Positions 34,472 to 43,818 are shown, counted from the first letter of the stretch. The stretch: DNA of 64,000 bases from Bacillota bacterium (GCA_021821465.1 JAKACM010000003.1:1-64000); one strand, 5' to 3'. Notes: generated by a model not told the origin, from the letters alone. Numbers and translations: made by a program.

Positions 34472-36286
34472 GTGAGCAAACCCATGATGCTAGTTCTTTC
34501 GTCGACCGCCGTGGCCAGCGTTTTTCTGTTCGGCTCACAGGCACTGGCAGCATCTCCCTCAACTTCCATGTCGGTGTTACATCATAACGTCGCTCATAAC
34601 CTCCTAAGCCATTCGACCATGATGGGATCCGCTCCCTCGTCGAGCGCGACAACCTTTGAGGTGAGCTTAAACTGGCAGCACACGAACCAATTGCAAAGTG
34701 AAATTCGGCAATTATATACGCCGACTTCACCCCAATACCATCATTTTCTCACTGTTTCTCAATTTGTCCGAAAATTTGCTCCGACCACCAATCAAGTTCA
34801 GTCCGTAGCACAGTATTTTTCTCATTACGGAATCTCCTTAATCCAAACCTCCCGTAATCGTAACATGCTCGAGTTTTCTGGAACGAACGCCCAAATCGAA
34901 CAGGCTCTTCATGTACAGATGGGGCGCTATTCGCATCATAACCAGTCCTTTATCGCTAACAACCAAGATCCTTCACTTCCGTCCAATATTGCCACCCTTA
35001 TTTCAAGTTTTATCAACCTAACGACCTATCACGGCTTTCATCCGTCCCTGGTGAATGCCCGGTCCTTGAATCACAACCATCCTGCCCAAGGGTCGACGAC
35101 TCAGCCACAAGGCTACAGTCCCCAACAAATTGCCAGCGCCTATCAAATTAACCCACTGTATAAAAAGGGTGCTCTCGGGCAAAATCAGACCATTGCTATT
35201 GCGACTCTGGCCACCTTTAAACCCTCCGACGCACAGCATTTTTGGAAGTATTATCACATCAACCGGGGATCGGCATCACTGAATATTGTCCCCGTCGACG
35301 GAGGCTATCCTTCCGGCAATAGCGGGGCCGGTTCCGGGCGAATTGAAACGTCACTGGACGTCGAACGCTCCGGATCTTTAGCTCCGCGTGCCAACATTTT
35401 GGTTTACGAGGCTCCCAATACTTCCCAAGGTTTTTATGACCTGTTCAATTCCGTGGTGAGCCAGGACCGCGCCCAAACGATGTCTTGCAGTTGGGGTGAG
35501 GACGAATTATTGGCAACCCCGGCGTATGACATGGCCATCAACAATATCTTTATGGAAGGTGCCGCCCAGGGACAATCCCTGTTCAGTGCCTCGGGGGACT
35601 CGGGAGCCTATGACGGTTATCCGGTGATAACGGCTCCTTCGGTAGATTTTCCGGCTTCATCTCCCTATATCACAGCGGCCGGAGGAACCACTTTGCCAAT
35701 CAACGGGCAAGTCCCCATTCCCGGTGGTTCCATTCCCATGCGGACAGAACATGGATGGGGCTGGTCCTATTTGCTGCCGTATTACAAGAACTTCGGTTAC
35801 AGCACTGAAGCGCAGTTTTATGCCGCGATCTTTCCCGTAGGTTCCGGAGGGGGGACCTCTTCAGTATTTCCCCGGCCATTCTACCAATTTGGCCCCGCTT
35901 TTCCCCAGAGTACGGGACGCAACGTGCCCGATGTGGCGCTGAATGCCGATCCCTTCACCGGCTATTCCATATATGACACCAACTCCGGAACAGCTTACGG
36001 ACAAGGTTGGATAAATGGCTTCGGCGGCACTTCTTTTGCCTCTCCTCAATGGGCGGGAATTACGGCAACCATGGATAGTGCTTTGGGTGCACAAATCGGA
36101 TTTGCCAATCCTTTGTTTTATGCAGTTTTTCAAAGTCCTCAAAACAGCTTGTACCCGGCTTTTCACACCATCACAAAGGGCAACAACTGGTTCTATTATG
36201 ACCATGTGGGTTACAACCGGGTAACCGGTTTGGGCAGTCCGAATGTTTACAACTTGACCCGGGATATTCAATCCTTAACCCATTAA
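34472..36286 (+). CDS. secreted S53 (sedolisin/kumamolisin-type) acid protease
   Basis: A 604-residue exported serine-carboxyl protease. Signal peptide about 1-27 (ending ALA-A). The prodomain (about 60-190) has SPQYHHFLTVSQFVRKFAPT; a linker leads to the catalytic domain with YSPQQIASAYQINPLY. The catalytic set is complete: Glu292 and Asp296 (ETSLDVE), Asp376 (SASGDSG) and Ser521 (GGTSFASP), followed by RVTGLGSPN at the calcium-site end. This is the normal kumamolisin layout, without the insert and repeats of the larger S53 protein at 9.0 kb. GTG start with AGGAGG upstream. It is expected to work outside the cell at acid pH. Confidence 0.93.
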   Translation: MSKPMMLVLSSTAVASVFLFGSQALAASPSTSMSVLHHNVAHNLLSHSTMMGSAPSSSATTFEVSLNWQHTNQLQSEIRQLYTPTSPQYHHFLTVSQFVRKFAPTTNQVQSVAQYFSHYGISLIQTSRNRNMLEFSGTNAQIEQALHVQMGRYSHHNQSFIANNQDPSLPSNIATLISSFINLTTYHGFHPSLVNARSLNHNHPAQGSTTQPQGYSPQQIASAYQINPLYKKGALGQNQTIAIATLATFKPSDAQHFWKYYHINRGSASLNIVPVDGGYPSGNSGAGSGRIETSLDVERSGSLAPRANILVYEAPNTSQGFYDLFNSVVSQDRAQTMSCSWGEDELLATPAYDMAINNIFMEGAAQGQSLFSASGDSGAYDGYPVITAPSVDFPASSPYITAAGGTTLPINGQVPIPGGSIPMRTEHGWGWSYLLPYYKNFGYSTEAQFYAAIFPVGSGGGTSSVFPRPFYQFGPAFPQSTGRNVPDVALNADPFTGYSIYDTNSGTAYGQGWINGFGGTSFASPQWAGITATMDSALGAQIGFANPLFYAVFQSPQNSLYPAFHTITKGNNWFYYDHVGYNRVTGLGSPNVYNLTRDIQSLTH

Positions 36287-36309
36287 ATTTGCCGGGCAAC
36301 TCTCCATCC

Positions 36310-36373
36310 GGGACTGTTCCAAAAGACATCCGGCTATGTCACGATCATCGGCCTCTTCTTTCGGAACAGTCCC
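36310..36373. terminator. long-arm inverted repeat after the S53 gene
   Basis: GGGACTGTTCC (36310-36320) and GGAACAGTCCC (36363-36373) are perfect 11-base arms separated by 42 bases, just after the protease stop codon. The second arm runs into CTTTC. It may serve as a terminator, but the large loop is unusual. Confidence 0.4.
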
Positions 36374-36651
36374 CTTTCATAAACCGTCTTGTCACTGGCT
36401 AAAATCACCCCAGATCTCCTCTCTTTTCTTTTTCATAAAGATTTTGATGATGATCCGCAATATCTTTAAGCGATACACACTCATCTCTTGGATCAGACCG
36501 ATCCTCTGCGATCTCCGGAAGATCGATTTTTCGAGTGGCCATGGGCGAGCACGGTGTGAAAAAATGAGCCATGAGATCGACTTCGTGGTATACTGAAAGA
36601 TATTTCGCTTTTGACCCCTGCGTCACCTGAGAGGATCTGCGCGGATCTGTT
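36374..36651. other. gene-free stretch upstream of the ABC exporter
   Basis: ORFs on both strands here (for example 36405-36626) lack motifs and binding sites. The right part leads into the exporter promoter. I see nothing else. Confidence 0.3.
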
Positions 36652-36680
36652 TTGGCAGTCTCTTCGGGATATCGTATCCT
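36652..36680 (+). promoter_or_regulatory. promoter of the ABC exporter operon
   Basis: TTGGCA (36652-36657), a 17-base spacer, TATCCT (36675-36680). It lies upstream of the GTGTGACAT palindrome and the start codon at 36773. Confidence 0.5.
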
Positions 36681-36705
36681 AAAGTCAAGTTTTCCTCTCC
36701 TAGCC

Positions 36706-36737
36706 GTGTGACATCACTCGTCTGGCAAATGTCACAC
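36706..36737 (+). promoter_or_regulatory. operator-like palindrome GTGTGACAT-N14-ATGTCACAC
   Basis: Perfect 9-base arms separated by 14 bases between the promoter and the exporter start (36 bases before it). The position downstream of the -10 box fits a repressor site or a hairpin in the leader. No adjacent regulator gene is present. Confidence 0.5.
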
Positions 36738-36772
36738 GCCCCAGGTGAACCAAAAAGAAAGGGCAATGGGCC

Positions 36773-38533
36773 GTGCGCGTATTTTTGGATCTCATGTGGT
36801 TTTTCCGCCAGCACAAAACACGCTATATTACAGGAATAGTCCTATTAATCATGGTGGCGTTATTGTCCTTGATTCCACCCCGTATCGTAGGACTTGTCAT
36901 TAACGCTCTGACCCACCACCAATTGACCCATGCCAAGCTCTACCGCGATCTGTTGATCATTCTGGTTACAGCACTTCTCACCTACGGAATTCGGTATCTT
37001 TGGCGAATAATGTTGTTTGGCGGGGCCATCCAGCTAGCCACGGAGCTTCGCACCAAACTATATCATCATTTCACTGTCATGGCCCCGGAATTTTATCATC
37101 ACAAACGAACCGGGGATTTAATGGCACACTCCACAAATGACGTCCAAGCCATTCAGGAAACGGCTTCCGAGGGTGTTCTCACCCTGGTCGACTCTATTGT
37201 CACGGGCAGTGTCGTCATCACGACAATGGCCTTTCTGAACTGGAAACTGACGATTGTCTCGTTATTGCCCATGCCCTTAATGGCATATGCCGTCACGCGT
37301 TATGGCAAGATGTTGCATGACCGTTTCTATCTCGCTCAAGCAGCATTTTCCGACATTAATGACCGTGTTCAGGAATACGTATCCGGTATCCGCGTGATAC
37401 GGGCATTCGGCCAGGAAGACTGGGAAAGGCAGAACTTTGTCGCACTGTCTCGGGATGTCGTCAACAAAAGTGTGGCGGTGGCCCGTATCGACTCTCTTTT
37501 TGATCCGACCATTTCAGTTATCGTAGGGCTGTCATACTTCCTATCCATTGCCGTAGGCGCCATGTTTGTCGTTCATGGCACCCTGAATCTTGGAAATTTA
37601 ACGACATTTACCCTTTACCTCGGTCAATTGATCTGGCCGATGCTTGCTTTCGGTTTTTTGTTCAACATTGTCGAACGCGGCCGGGCATCTTATGAACGGG
37701 TAGAGAATCTTCTCGCCGTCTCTGCCACCATTACAAACAAACCCGGAGCCAAGGACCAAATGCCGTCCGGATCGGTTGCATATGCCATACGCCAATTTTC
37801 GTATCCGGGCAGCACTCACTTAGTGTTGCGCAACATCTCTCTCGACATTGAACAAGGCCACACTTTGGGGATTGTGGGCCGAACCGGATCAGGCAAAACC
37901 ACATTATTGCGCCTCTTGCTCCGCGAGTTTGATCTCAAGCCCGAGGAGGGCCAAATTACCATAGGAGGTGTATCGATTCAAGATGTGACGCTAAATGCTC
38001 TGCGCGCCAACATCGCTTACGCGCCTCAAGATGCCTTTATTTTCTCACAAAGCGTTGCCGACAACATTGCCTTTTCCTGCCCTCAAGCATCGCGAGAGGA
38101 GATCATGCACGCAGCTTATCAAGCAGGTGTATTAGAAGATATCGAACAATTTCCAGATGGCTTCGACACCATTGTGGGGGAACGAGGAACGAATCTGTCG
38201 GGAGGGCAAAAACAACGGATATCAATTGCCCGCTCCATCTTGCCCAATACCGAGATCCTGCTTTTGGATGATACCTTGTCTGCGGTAGATGCCCGTACCG
38301 AGACACACATTTTGGAACAAATCAAAAATGTCCGCCTGGGCAGAACCACGATTATTGCCACCCACCGGTTGAAAACTATCGAACATGCCGATCAAATCAT
38401 CGTACTCGAAAATGGCGTCATTGCCGAAGTCGGTACGCATGAATATTTATTGTCTCTGGGAGGACGTTACTGGGATATGTATCAACGCCAGCAACTGGAA
38501 ACACAAGTGGAACGAGGAGGGGTCGAGGTATGA
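36773..38533 (+). CDS. ABC exporter subunit with degenerate ATP site (heterodimeric, MdlA/YheI type)
   Basis: A 586-residue half-transporter: six transmembrane helices (about 1-310) and a nucleotide-binding domain. Walker A is GRTGSGKTT, signature LSGGQKQR, Walker B ILLLDDTLSAVD. The residue after the Walker B Asp is Asp rather than the catalytic Glu, so this subunit forms a non-hydrolytic site. Its partner overlaps it by four bases (ATGA) and has the intact Glu but a changed signature (LSTGQ), the complementary pattern of heterodimeric exporters such as TM287/288 and BmrCD. Probably exports drugs or lipids. GTG start with AAAGGG upstream. Confidence 0.9.
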   Translation: MRVFLDLMWFFRQHKTRYITGIVLLIMVALLSLIPPRIVGLVINALTHHQLTHAKLYRDLLIILVTALLTYGIRYLWRIMLFGGAIQLATELRTKLYHHFTVMAPEFYHHKRTGDLMAHSTNDVQAIQETASEGVLTLVDSIVTGSVVITTMAFLNWKLTIVSLLPMPLMAYAVTRYGKMLHDRFYLAQAAFSDINDRVQEYVSGIRVIRAFGQEDWERQNFVALSRDVVNKSVAVARIDSLFDPTISVIVGLSYFLSIAVGAMFVVHGTLNLGNLTTFTLYLGQLIWPMLAFGFLFNIVERGRASYERVENLLAVSATITNKPGAKDQMPSGSVAYAIRQFSYPGSTHLVLRNISLDIEQGHTLGIVGRTGSGKTTLLRLLLREFDLKPEEGQITIGGVSIQDVTLNALRANIAYAPQDAFIFSQSVADNIAFSCPQASREEIMHAAYQAGVLEDIEQFPDGFDTIVGERGTNLSGGQKQRISIARSILPNTEILLLDDTLSAVDARTETHILEQIKNVRLGRTTIIATHRLKTIEHADQIIVLENGVIAEVGTHEYLLSLGGRYWDMYQRQQLETQVERGGVEV

Positions 38534-40308
38534 TTCTCGAACAAGACGAGACCAGAACCCCATCCAATTCCCAACACACGTTTAGGCGATTGTTGGGCTA
38601 TCTCAAACCTTACCGGTCCAAATTGATCTTGGCATTTTTCATTCTGCTGGCTGCCACGGCCACTGACGTGGTTCAACCTCTTCTGATCAAGGTTTTTATT
38701 GATCGGTATCTGATTCCCCGCCATTTCCCTCGCGTTATTTTGAGTGAATTGGCAATCCTCTATCTCGGGCTGGTGATTTTCACCGCCGTATTGAACGTCA
38801 TCCAATTGCTCCTTTTTGAGGTTTTGGCTTTAAATATTATCCAGCAACTTCGTATTGAGTTGTTTGATAAAGCCCAAGAAATCGCTTTGTCTTTTTTCGA
38901 TAAGACCCCGGTCGGAGTAGTCGTTTCACGAATTACCAACGACACTCAATCTATTCTGGAAATGTTTATGACAGTGCTGTCTACATTTGTGCAAAATATC
39001 ACGGTACTCGCGGGCATTCTCATCGCCATGTTCGCCTTAAACGCCCATTTAGCACTGGACTGTCTGTTTCTCATTCCCGTGATTGTGGCCGTCATGTCCT
39101 TATACCGAAAAGTGAGCGCGCCAATTTTTCATGTCGCCAGACAACAACTGGCCCTTTTGAACGCAAAACTCAATGAGTCGTTGCAAGGCATGGCAATTAT
39201 CCAGGCCATGCGACAAGAAAAACGATTGCGCCGGGAATTTGGGCAAATTAACGACGCCTACCGCAAAGCCCGGTTTCGGAACATGCAATTAAATGGGATA
39301 TTGTTAAGGCCCCTGAATGACGTCATTTACTCACTGACCTTGATCTTTGTGCTGTGGTATTTCGGCCTAAGTTCATTTGCCCACGCCGTCAATATTGGTG
39401 TCTTATATGCATTTGTGACGTATCTCAGCCGATTCTTCGAACCCGTAAACAACATGATGCAACGCCTTAATTTCTTTCAGCAGGCCATGGTGTCGGCCGA
39501 GCGAGTCTTTCAGATTCTGGATCACAAAGAGATGGCACCCGAGACGATGGGTAACTCCCGGGCACAAATTACACGGGGCGAAGTGGTATTCGATGATGTC
39601 TCCTTCTCCTACGACGGACAAAACGATATTCTCAAGCACATCAGCTTCACCGCTCATCCGGGTCAAACCGTGGCCATCGTGGGACACACAGGAAGCGGCA
39701 AGAGTTCGATTATCAATCTTCTCATGCGGTTTTATGCCGTAGAACGGGGAAAAATTCTCATTGACGGAACCGAACTGCCAAGGATTGGCGCTCATGAACT
39801 GCGGCGCAAAATAGGTCTTGTTTTGCAAGAACCGTTTTTGTTTTATGGAGATATCACCTCTAACATTCGCCTGGGCAATCACTTTGTGAAGGATGATGAC
39901 GTCATCCGAGCGGCACAATTTGTTCAGGCTGATCCTTTTATCCGTCGACTCTCGGGAGACTATCATGCGCCCATAGGAGAAAGAGGGGCCACCTTATCGA
40001 CCGGGCAGCGTCAATTGGTGTCATTTGCCAGAACCATGGCAATCGACCCGGTCATTTTGGCCTTAGATGAAGCCACTGCCAGCGTGGATACCGAAACGGA
40101 AAACTCTATTCAGAAAGCCTTATCCCAAATGCGGCATGGCCGTACAACCATCGCTATCGCCCACCGATTGTCCACGATCCAAGATGCCGATTTGATTCTG
40201 GTTTTACATCACGGTGAAATTGTGGAACGGGGGACTCACCAAGAACTTTTGCTGCGCGAAGGGCTTTACTATAAAATGTATTTACTGCAACAAGGGCAAT
40301 TGGCTTAA
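38530..40308 (+). CDS. ABC exporter subunit with catalytic ATP site (heterodimeric, MdlB/YheH type)
   Basis: A 592-residue half-transporter: six membrane helices (about 20-320), coupling-helix region and an ATPase domain with GHTGSGKSS, LSTGQRQL and ILALDEATASVD. The Walker B Glu is present but the signature motif is non-canonical (LSTGQ for LSGGQ). Paired with the previous gene, the active ATP site uses this subunit's Walker motifs and the partner's LSGGQ. The start overlaps the partner's stop by four bases, so translation is coupled and equal amounts are expected. The substrate is unknown. Confidence 0.9.
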   Translation: MILEQDETRTPSNSQHTFRRLLGYLKPYRSKLILAFFILLAATATDVVQPLLIKVFIDRYLIPRHFPRVILSELAILYLGLVIFTAVLNVIQLLLFEVLALNIIQQLRIELFDKAQEIALSFFDKTPVGVVVSRITNDTQSILEMFMTVLSTFVQNITVLAGILIAMFALNAHLALDCLFLIPVIVAVMSLYRKVSAPIFHVARQQLALLNAKLNESLQGMAIIQAMRQEKRLRREFGQINDAYRKARFRNMQLNGILLRPLNDVIYSLTLIFVLWYFGLSSFAHAVNIGVLYAFVTYLSRFFEPVNNMMQRLNFFQQAMVSAERVFQILDHKEMAPETMGNSRAQITRGEVVFDDVSFSYDGQNDILKHISFTAHPGQTVAIVGHTGSGKSSIINLLMRFYAVERGKILIDGTELPRIGAHELRRKIGLVLQEPFLFYGDITSNIRLGNHFVKDDDVIRAAQFVQADPFIRRLSGDYHAPIGERGATLSTGQRQLVSFARTMAIDPVILALDEATASVDTETENSIQKALSQMRHGRTTIAIAHRLSTIQDADLILVLHHGEIVERGTHQELLLREGLYYKMYLLQQGQLA

Positions 40309-40628
40309 GTTCCTCTTTGGCCGCTTGCCACTCACTCAAAGTTGACCCCGGGGGGCGAGAATCCTGTAAATCCTAAACTGAGATGGCCTGCCATATTCAC
40401 GATTCGCCAAGGCTCTTTTATGCCAAATATCCGGTGTTTTAGAGTCCGTGACAATTTAAAGTGGAACCTGTATCGACAAAAAGGACTTATCCCGACACAT
40501 CACGATCGGTTATCATAGAATATCTAAGAACGCAACGTATTTCTCGCATGGCCACTATCTTCGCATTCTACCCGTGTCGACCGTATCGTAGACGATTTCA
40601 TGCTGAGATGAAGAGATAGGATGATCAC
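40309..40628. other. intergenic region upstream of darA
   Basis: About 320 bases with no gene I can support. The right end supplies the binding site (GATAGGATGATC) of the next gene; no strong promoter or terminator is evident. Confidence 0.3.
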
Positions 40629-40973
40629 ATGGTTGTAAACCGCCTACTGATAATTATTGTCCAGTACCGTGATGCCTCCAATGTGGCTTTGGCTCTCGGT
40701 CAAGCACAAGTGAGGTTCACTCAGTTTACCAGTCGGGGAACATTTCTTAATGTCGGCAACACCACGTTTATGATTGGAACGGACAACTCGAAAATCGATG
40801 AAATCCTGAACCTGATTGAAAAGCATTCTCAGGAACGGGCAACTCTGATACAGGGATTTCCCACACTGCATCCGGATATGTATGCCTACCCCGTCAGTGT
40901 CCAAATCGGTGGCGCTATTGTCTTTTCTCTGCCGGTAGAGATCTATGTGCCAGGTGGAAACGAGCCGGAATGA
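40629..40973 (+). CDS. darA: cyclic di-AMP receptor, DarA/PstA family
   Basis: A 114-residue PII-like cytosolic protein that binds cyclic di-AMP. The family blocks are visible: LIIIVQYRDASNVALALGQA, TQFTSRGTFLNVGNTTFMIGTDNSKIDEILNLIE, and the C-terminal IQVGGA-like VQIGGAIVFSLPVEIYV. The two loops characteristic of DarA (after GxFLxxGNTT and before GGAxVFxLPV) are present. ATG at 40629 behind GATAGGATG. It is followed by a gene for a secreted protein of unknown role, 85 bases away. Confidence 0.88.
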   Translation: MVVNRLLIIIVQYRDASNVALALGQAQVRFTQFTSRGTFLNVGNTTFMIGTDNSKIDEILNLIEKHSQERATLIQGFPTLHPDMYAYPVSVQIGGAIVFSLPVEIYVPGGNEPE

Positions 40974-41057
40974 ATGGCCTTGCACTTCTTCGCCAATTTT
41001 TATCGAGATGACCACACAAAGATCGTAGCCGATCACGGTTTGAGAGGACGAGACGTC

Positions 41058-41783
41058 ATGACGAATTCATTCAAGGGAACAATGAGACCAATTCTTCATG
41101 TTTTTCTCGTACTCTTCTTGTCCGCCGGACTTCTCGCCTTGCAAACCCACAGCGGAACAATTGCCCCCTCCTCCTTCGAGGGCAAAGGAACCGTTTCTAT
41201 CGACAAGAATCGACCGTGGACACTCAAGTGGGTGAAGATGGGGATTCCCGGTGCTTTAAAAAATCAGGGACAGGGAAGGTGGACACCATGGATCGCTGTT
41301 AATCCCGAGAATATCCGTCAAACGTGGTGGGTGTGGCCTGTGCCGGTGCATAACACTATGTATTTCGGTCGCGGTTTCGGATCTTTTATCCGTTGGCAAC
41401 CGGTCAAGATCACCTCGTCCGAAGGATTGCCCGTCCCTTGGCAAGAGATGATGGTGTGGACCCAAAATTTTGTTAAACGCCGCCAACCGCCGCCCGTGGC
41501 CATTTCTCCCTCTTTAAAGGCCTGGGATATGGGAAAGGCCAATGAACAAGTTGCCGGATTCATGATGGCCATGCAAAGTCGCCCGAACACCTTGGCTCTC
41601 GGCGTTTTACTGAGAGTTCCCGGGCGGGGATGGATACAACTCGTGGGACTTTGGCAATGGCAACATCAATGGACTGCCCATTACCTCATTATCAATCCTC
41701 AGCCGGCCATTTTAAACCGCGCTACTCTTTTAATGCCTCCCGGACAAGGCTTGCCTTTGCCTCTGCCGTCCTGGGCCATTTGA
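41058..41783 (+). CDS. exported or membrane-anchored protein of unknown function
   Basis: A 241-residue protein starting MTNSFKG at ATG 41058, chosen over 40974 because GAGAGGACG precedes it and the hydrophobic signal segment (ILHVFLVLFLSAGLLALQ) then sits near the N-terminus. The remainder is rich in tryptophan (RWTPWIAVNP, TWWVWPVPVHN, GLWQWQHQWTAHYL) and looks like an extracellular beta-rich domain. I do not recognise the family. It may be co-transcribed with darA. Confidence 0.6.
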   Translation: MTNSFKGTMRPILHVFLVLFLSAGLLALQTHSGTIAPSSFEGKGTVSIDKNRPWTLKWVKMGIPGALKNQGQGRWTPWIAVNPENIRQTWWVWPVPVHNTMYFGRGFGSFIRWQPVKITSSEGLPVPWQEMMVWTQNFVKRRQPPPVAISPSLKAWDMGKANEQVAGFMMAMQSRPNTLALGVLLRVPGRGWIQLVGLWQWQHQWTAHYLIINPQPAILNRATLLMPPGQGLPLPLPSWAI

Positions 41784-41794
41784 TCTCATCTGTG

Positions 41795-42034
41795 TTAAAC
41801 GGTATCGCGCATTTTTTTGCCTTCCATTTGAGGTGCCGGCGCCTTTTTCGAAGGCCGTACAAACCAGGCGACTCTCCGCCTCCAACCATTCGGCAAAATA
41901 ATTACCGGCCGGGTGGGACGGATTAGGACTGTCCACAACACTTGCCTGACGAGAGACCAGAGGCTTGGGCCAAATAACGCAATGAGTACAGGCGCAAACG
42001 CGGCGGTAAGAATGAATATCACAATGACCATCAT
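41795..42034 (-). CDS. small single-span membrane protein
   Basis: A 79-residue protein starting at ATG 42034 (MMVIVIF) with GGGGGAGATC upstream. It has an N-terminal membrane segment (VIVIFILTAAFAPVLIALFG), a second hydrophobic part and a basic C-terminal half (NGWRRRVAWFVRPSKKAPAP). No family is recognised. It converges with the previous gene, with only 11 bases between stops. Confidence 0.55.
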   Translation of the reverse strand: MMVIVIFILTAAFAPVLIALFGPSLWSLVRQVLWTVLIRPTRPVIILPNGWRRRVAWFVRPSKKAPAPQMEGKKMRDTV

Positions 42035-42207
42035 GATCTCCCCCCATATCACGAATTCATGGACGTGACCCCAATCTTGCAGGGCATAGAACTGATGATC
42101 ATTTTATAATATTCCCGCACTTTTTCCTAGTGCTTTGTAACCATTTCATATAATAATTTTTGTTCGTTACCCTCCGATCCAACAGATGAAATAACTAGCT
42201 CGAACGA

Positions 42208-42717
42208 TTAGTTTTCTGCATGAGTGTCTATCTCCAGCCATTTTTCGAGTTCGATTTCGTCGTGAATCGGAATACCTTGCTCTCCATACAAAGCTATGGC
42301 CGGTTTCTCAAGACGGGCTGTGTCGATAGCCCCCGGATACAATGCACACAGACGAAACCCGCGTTTTTGATAAAAGCGCAAAGCATTGAGATTATCGTTG
42401 GAAGTGATCAGCCACAAACGCTGAATCCCTTGATACCGCGCCCAATTCTCCCAGGCGTTTACCAAGGCCGTGCCCACACCGCGTCCCAAAGTAAGGGCGT
42501 TTAAGCTCACGCATTCCGAGTGCAGGGGGCTTATAGTGAAGCTCAAAGCTCCACAATTTTGTCCTTGCTCGGTGGCGACCAAGGCTTTAAGCTCCCCCAC
42601 TTCGAAACGCTGTCCATGCGAAACCATTGTTTTTGCACCCCATTTTGCTATCCACAAATTCTCGAGCCATATATAGTCCTCGGCTGAAGATGCCCATTTA
42701 ACCGATATATTTGTCAT
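42208..42717 (-). CDS. GNAT family N-acetyltransferase
   Basis: A 169-residue acetyltransferase. The CoA loop is LGRGVGTALVNAWENWA (about 84-100) followed by LWLITSNDNLNALRFYQKRGFRLC, a standard GNAT C-terminus. I start it at ATG 42717 (MTNISVKW) with GGAGGGC upstream. The substrate is unknown. Two palindromic sequences lie upstream in its promoter region (42772-42815). Confidence 0.85.
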   Translation of the reverse strand: MTNISVKWASSAEDYIWLENLWIAKWGAKTMVSHGQRFEVGELKALVATEQGQNCGALSFTISPLHSECVSLNALTLGRGVGTALVNAWENWARYQGIQRLWLITSNDNLNALRFYQKRGFRLCALYPGAIDTARLEKPAIALYGEQGIPIHDEIELEKWLEIDTHAEN

Positions 42718-42735
42718 GTAACACATGCCCTCCAC

Positions 42736-43218
42736 TCACCAAGAGAGAACGACCCTCCGAGGAATTTATGCCGACTGTTTGACAGTCGTTAGCAATGGTG
42801 GTGACAAAGCTGTCAAGGACGGCCTTATGCCGACACACCTCTTCCTTAAATATTTGTAGCATTCAAAATACGAAAAATCCGCGAAAGCATTAATATGTCG
42901 AATATGTCATAGTAACCATTTTATCCATAGGAGATGGTGCCTTTAGCCCGTCATCCCGCTATCGATCCTCTCTCCATCTTGATATTTTCGGAAGCGAGCA
43001 AGGAGGACACGTATCCGCTCATGCAAGGTAACTCCTGCCAGTGCGCACAATATCCGAAGAATGACGCGTCGATTGTCCGCTTGGGGGTTATTCTGTGGCG
43101 AAACCCGAGTACCGGGTAATTTCTGAACAGCCATCGCAGAAGACTCACACATGAACCCAACAAATCAAGCCCCCGGTCGCAGTGATCTCAGGGACTGGGA
43201 TTCTAATTCTCTCTATGA
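42736..43218. other. intergenic region with palindromes
   Basis: About 480 bases. The ORFs at 42934-43163 on both strands are not supported by binding sites or motifs. The left part holds the two palindromes listed separately. Confidence 0.35.
42772..42815. promoter_or_regulatory. tandem palindromes upstream of the GNAT gene
   Basis: CGACTGT-TTG-ACAGTCG (42772-42788) is a perfect 7-3-7 palindrome and TGACA-AAGC-TGTCA (42802-42815) a perfect 5-4-5 palindrome, 13 bases apart. Both lie upstream of the minus-strand acetyltransferase gene, where operators are expected. The regulator is unknown. Confidence 0.45.
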
Positions 43219-43746
43219 TTACCGCTCTCCGATTCCCGTTGTCCACGCTAAACCCAAACCCGTGCCAAAAGCTCCCGCCATGCCTAAAAGACTTGCGGGC
43301 TGAAATCCCGACAACACAACATTGATCAGCAACAAAAACAGTGCCCATTGCACCGCCGCCCCATAATTATAACGCGACATGGCATAAACATAGCCTCCGG
43401 CCAGTCCAAACGCCGCCAAAGCCCCGCCTGCACCACCCATAATGATCATCACTGTGGATCCCACAATTCCGGATCCAAAGAACACCAGAAGGTATTGCCA
43501 CCATTTCGCGACAATTTCCAGCTGTGAACCGACAATCCAAATGAAAAACCCCGCAAAAATTAATCCCAAGAGACCTCCAGGCATTATCGTGGTCAGCAAA
43601 ATGGCTTCCACTCGCGTTAAATGTACCAAAAGTCCGGGAAAGTTTCCCAATAGCCACCCGATAATTTCCAGGGCAATTAAGGCAAGGGTAACACGGTTAT
43701 TGCCGTTCCAGCCTCTCGATCCGCGCGACCGATTATTGGACATCAT
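43219..43746 (-). CDS. rhomboid-like membrane protein lacking catalytic residues
   Basis: A roughly 175-residue protein with about five to six membrane helices in rhomboid order: NRVTLALIALEIIGWLLG, a segment GLLGLIFAGFFIWIVGSQLE followed by W, then FFGSGIVGSTVMII. Where active rhomboids have GxSG, this protein has GGAGGAL, and the last helix (GMAGAFGTGLGLAW) lacks the catalytic His. I therefore read it as an inactive rhomboid fold, which elsewhere acts in protein binding or quality control. Start ATG 43746 or 43743 (MMSNNRSRG) after AAAGAGG. Confidence 0.65.
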   Translation of the reverse strand: MMSNNRSRGSRGWNGNNRVTLALIALEIIGWLLGNFPGLLVHLTRVEAILLTTIMPGGLLGLIFAGFFIWIVGSQLEIVAKWWQYLLVFFGSGIVGSTVMIIMGGAGGALAAFGLAGGYVYAMSRYNYGAAVQWALFLLLINVVLSGFQPASLLGMAGAFGTGLGLAWTTGIGER

Positions 43747-43818
43747 CTGCCTCTTTTTCCCCTGCCAAAAGTCGTTGGTATCCTGGTCCACAAAAAGTCC
43801 TCCTCTCCCGCCTATCAC

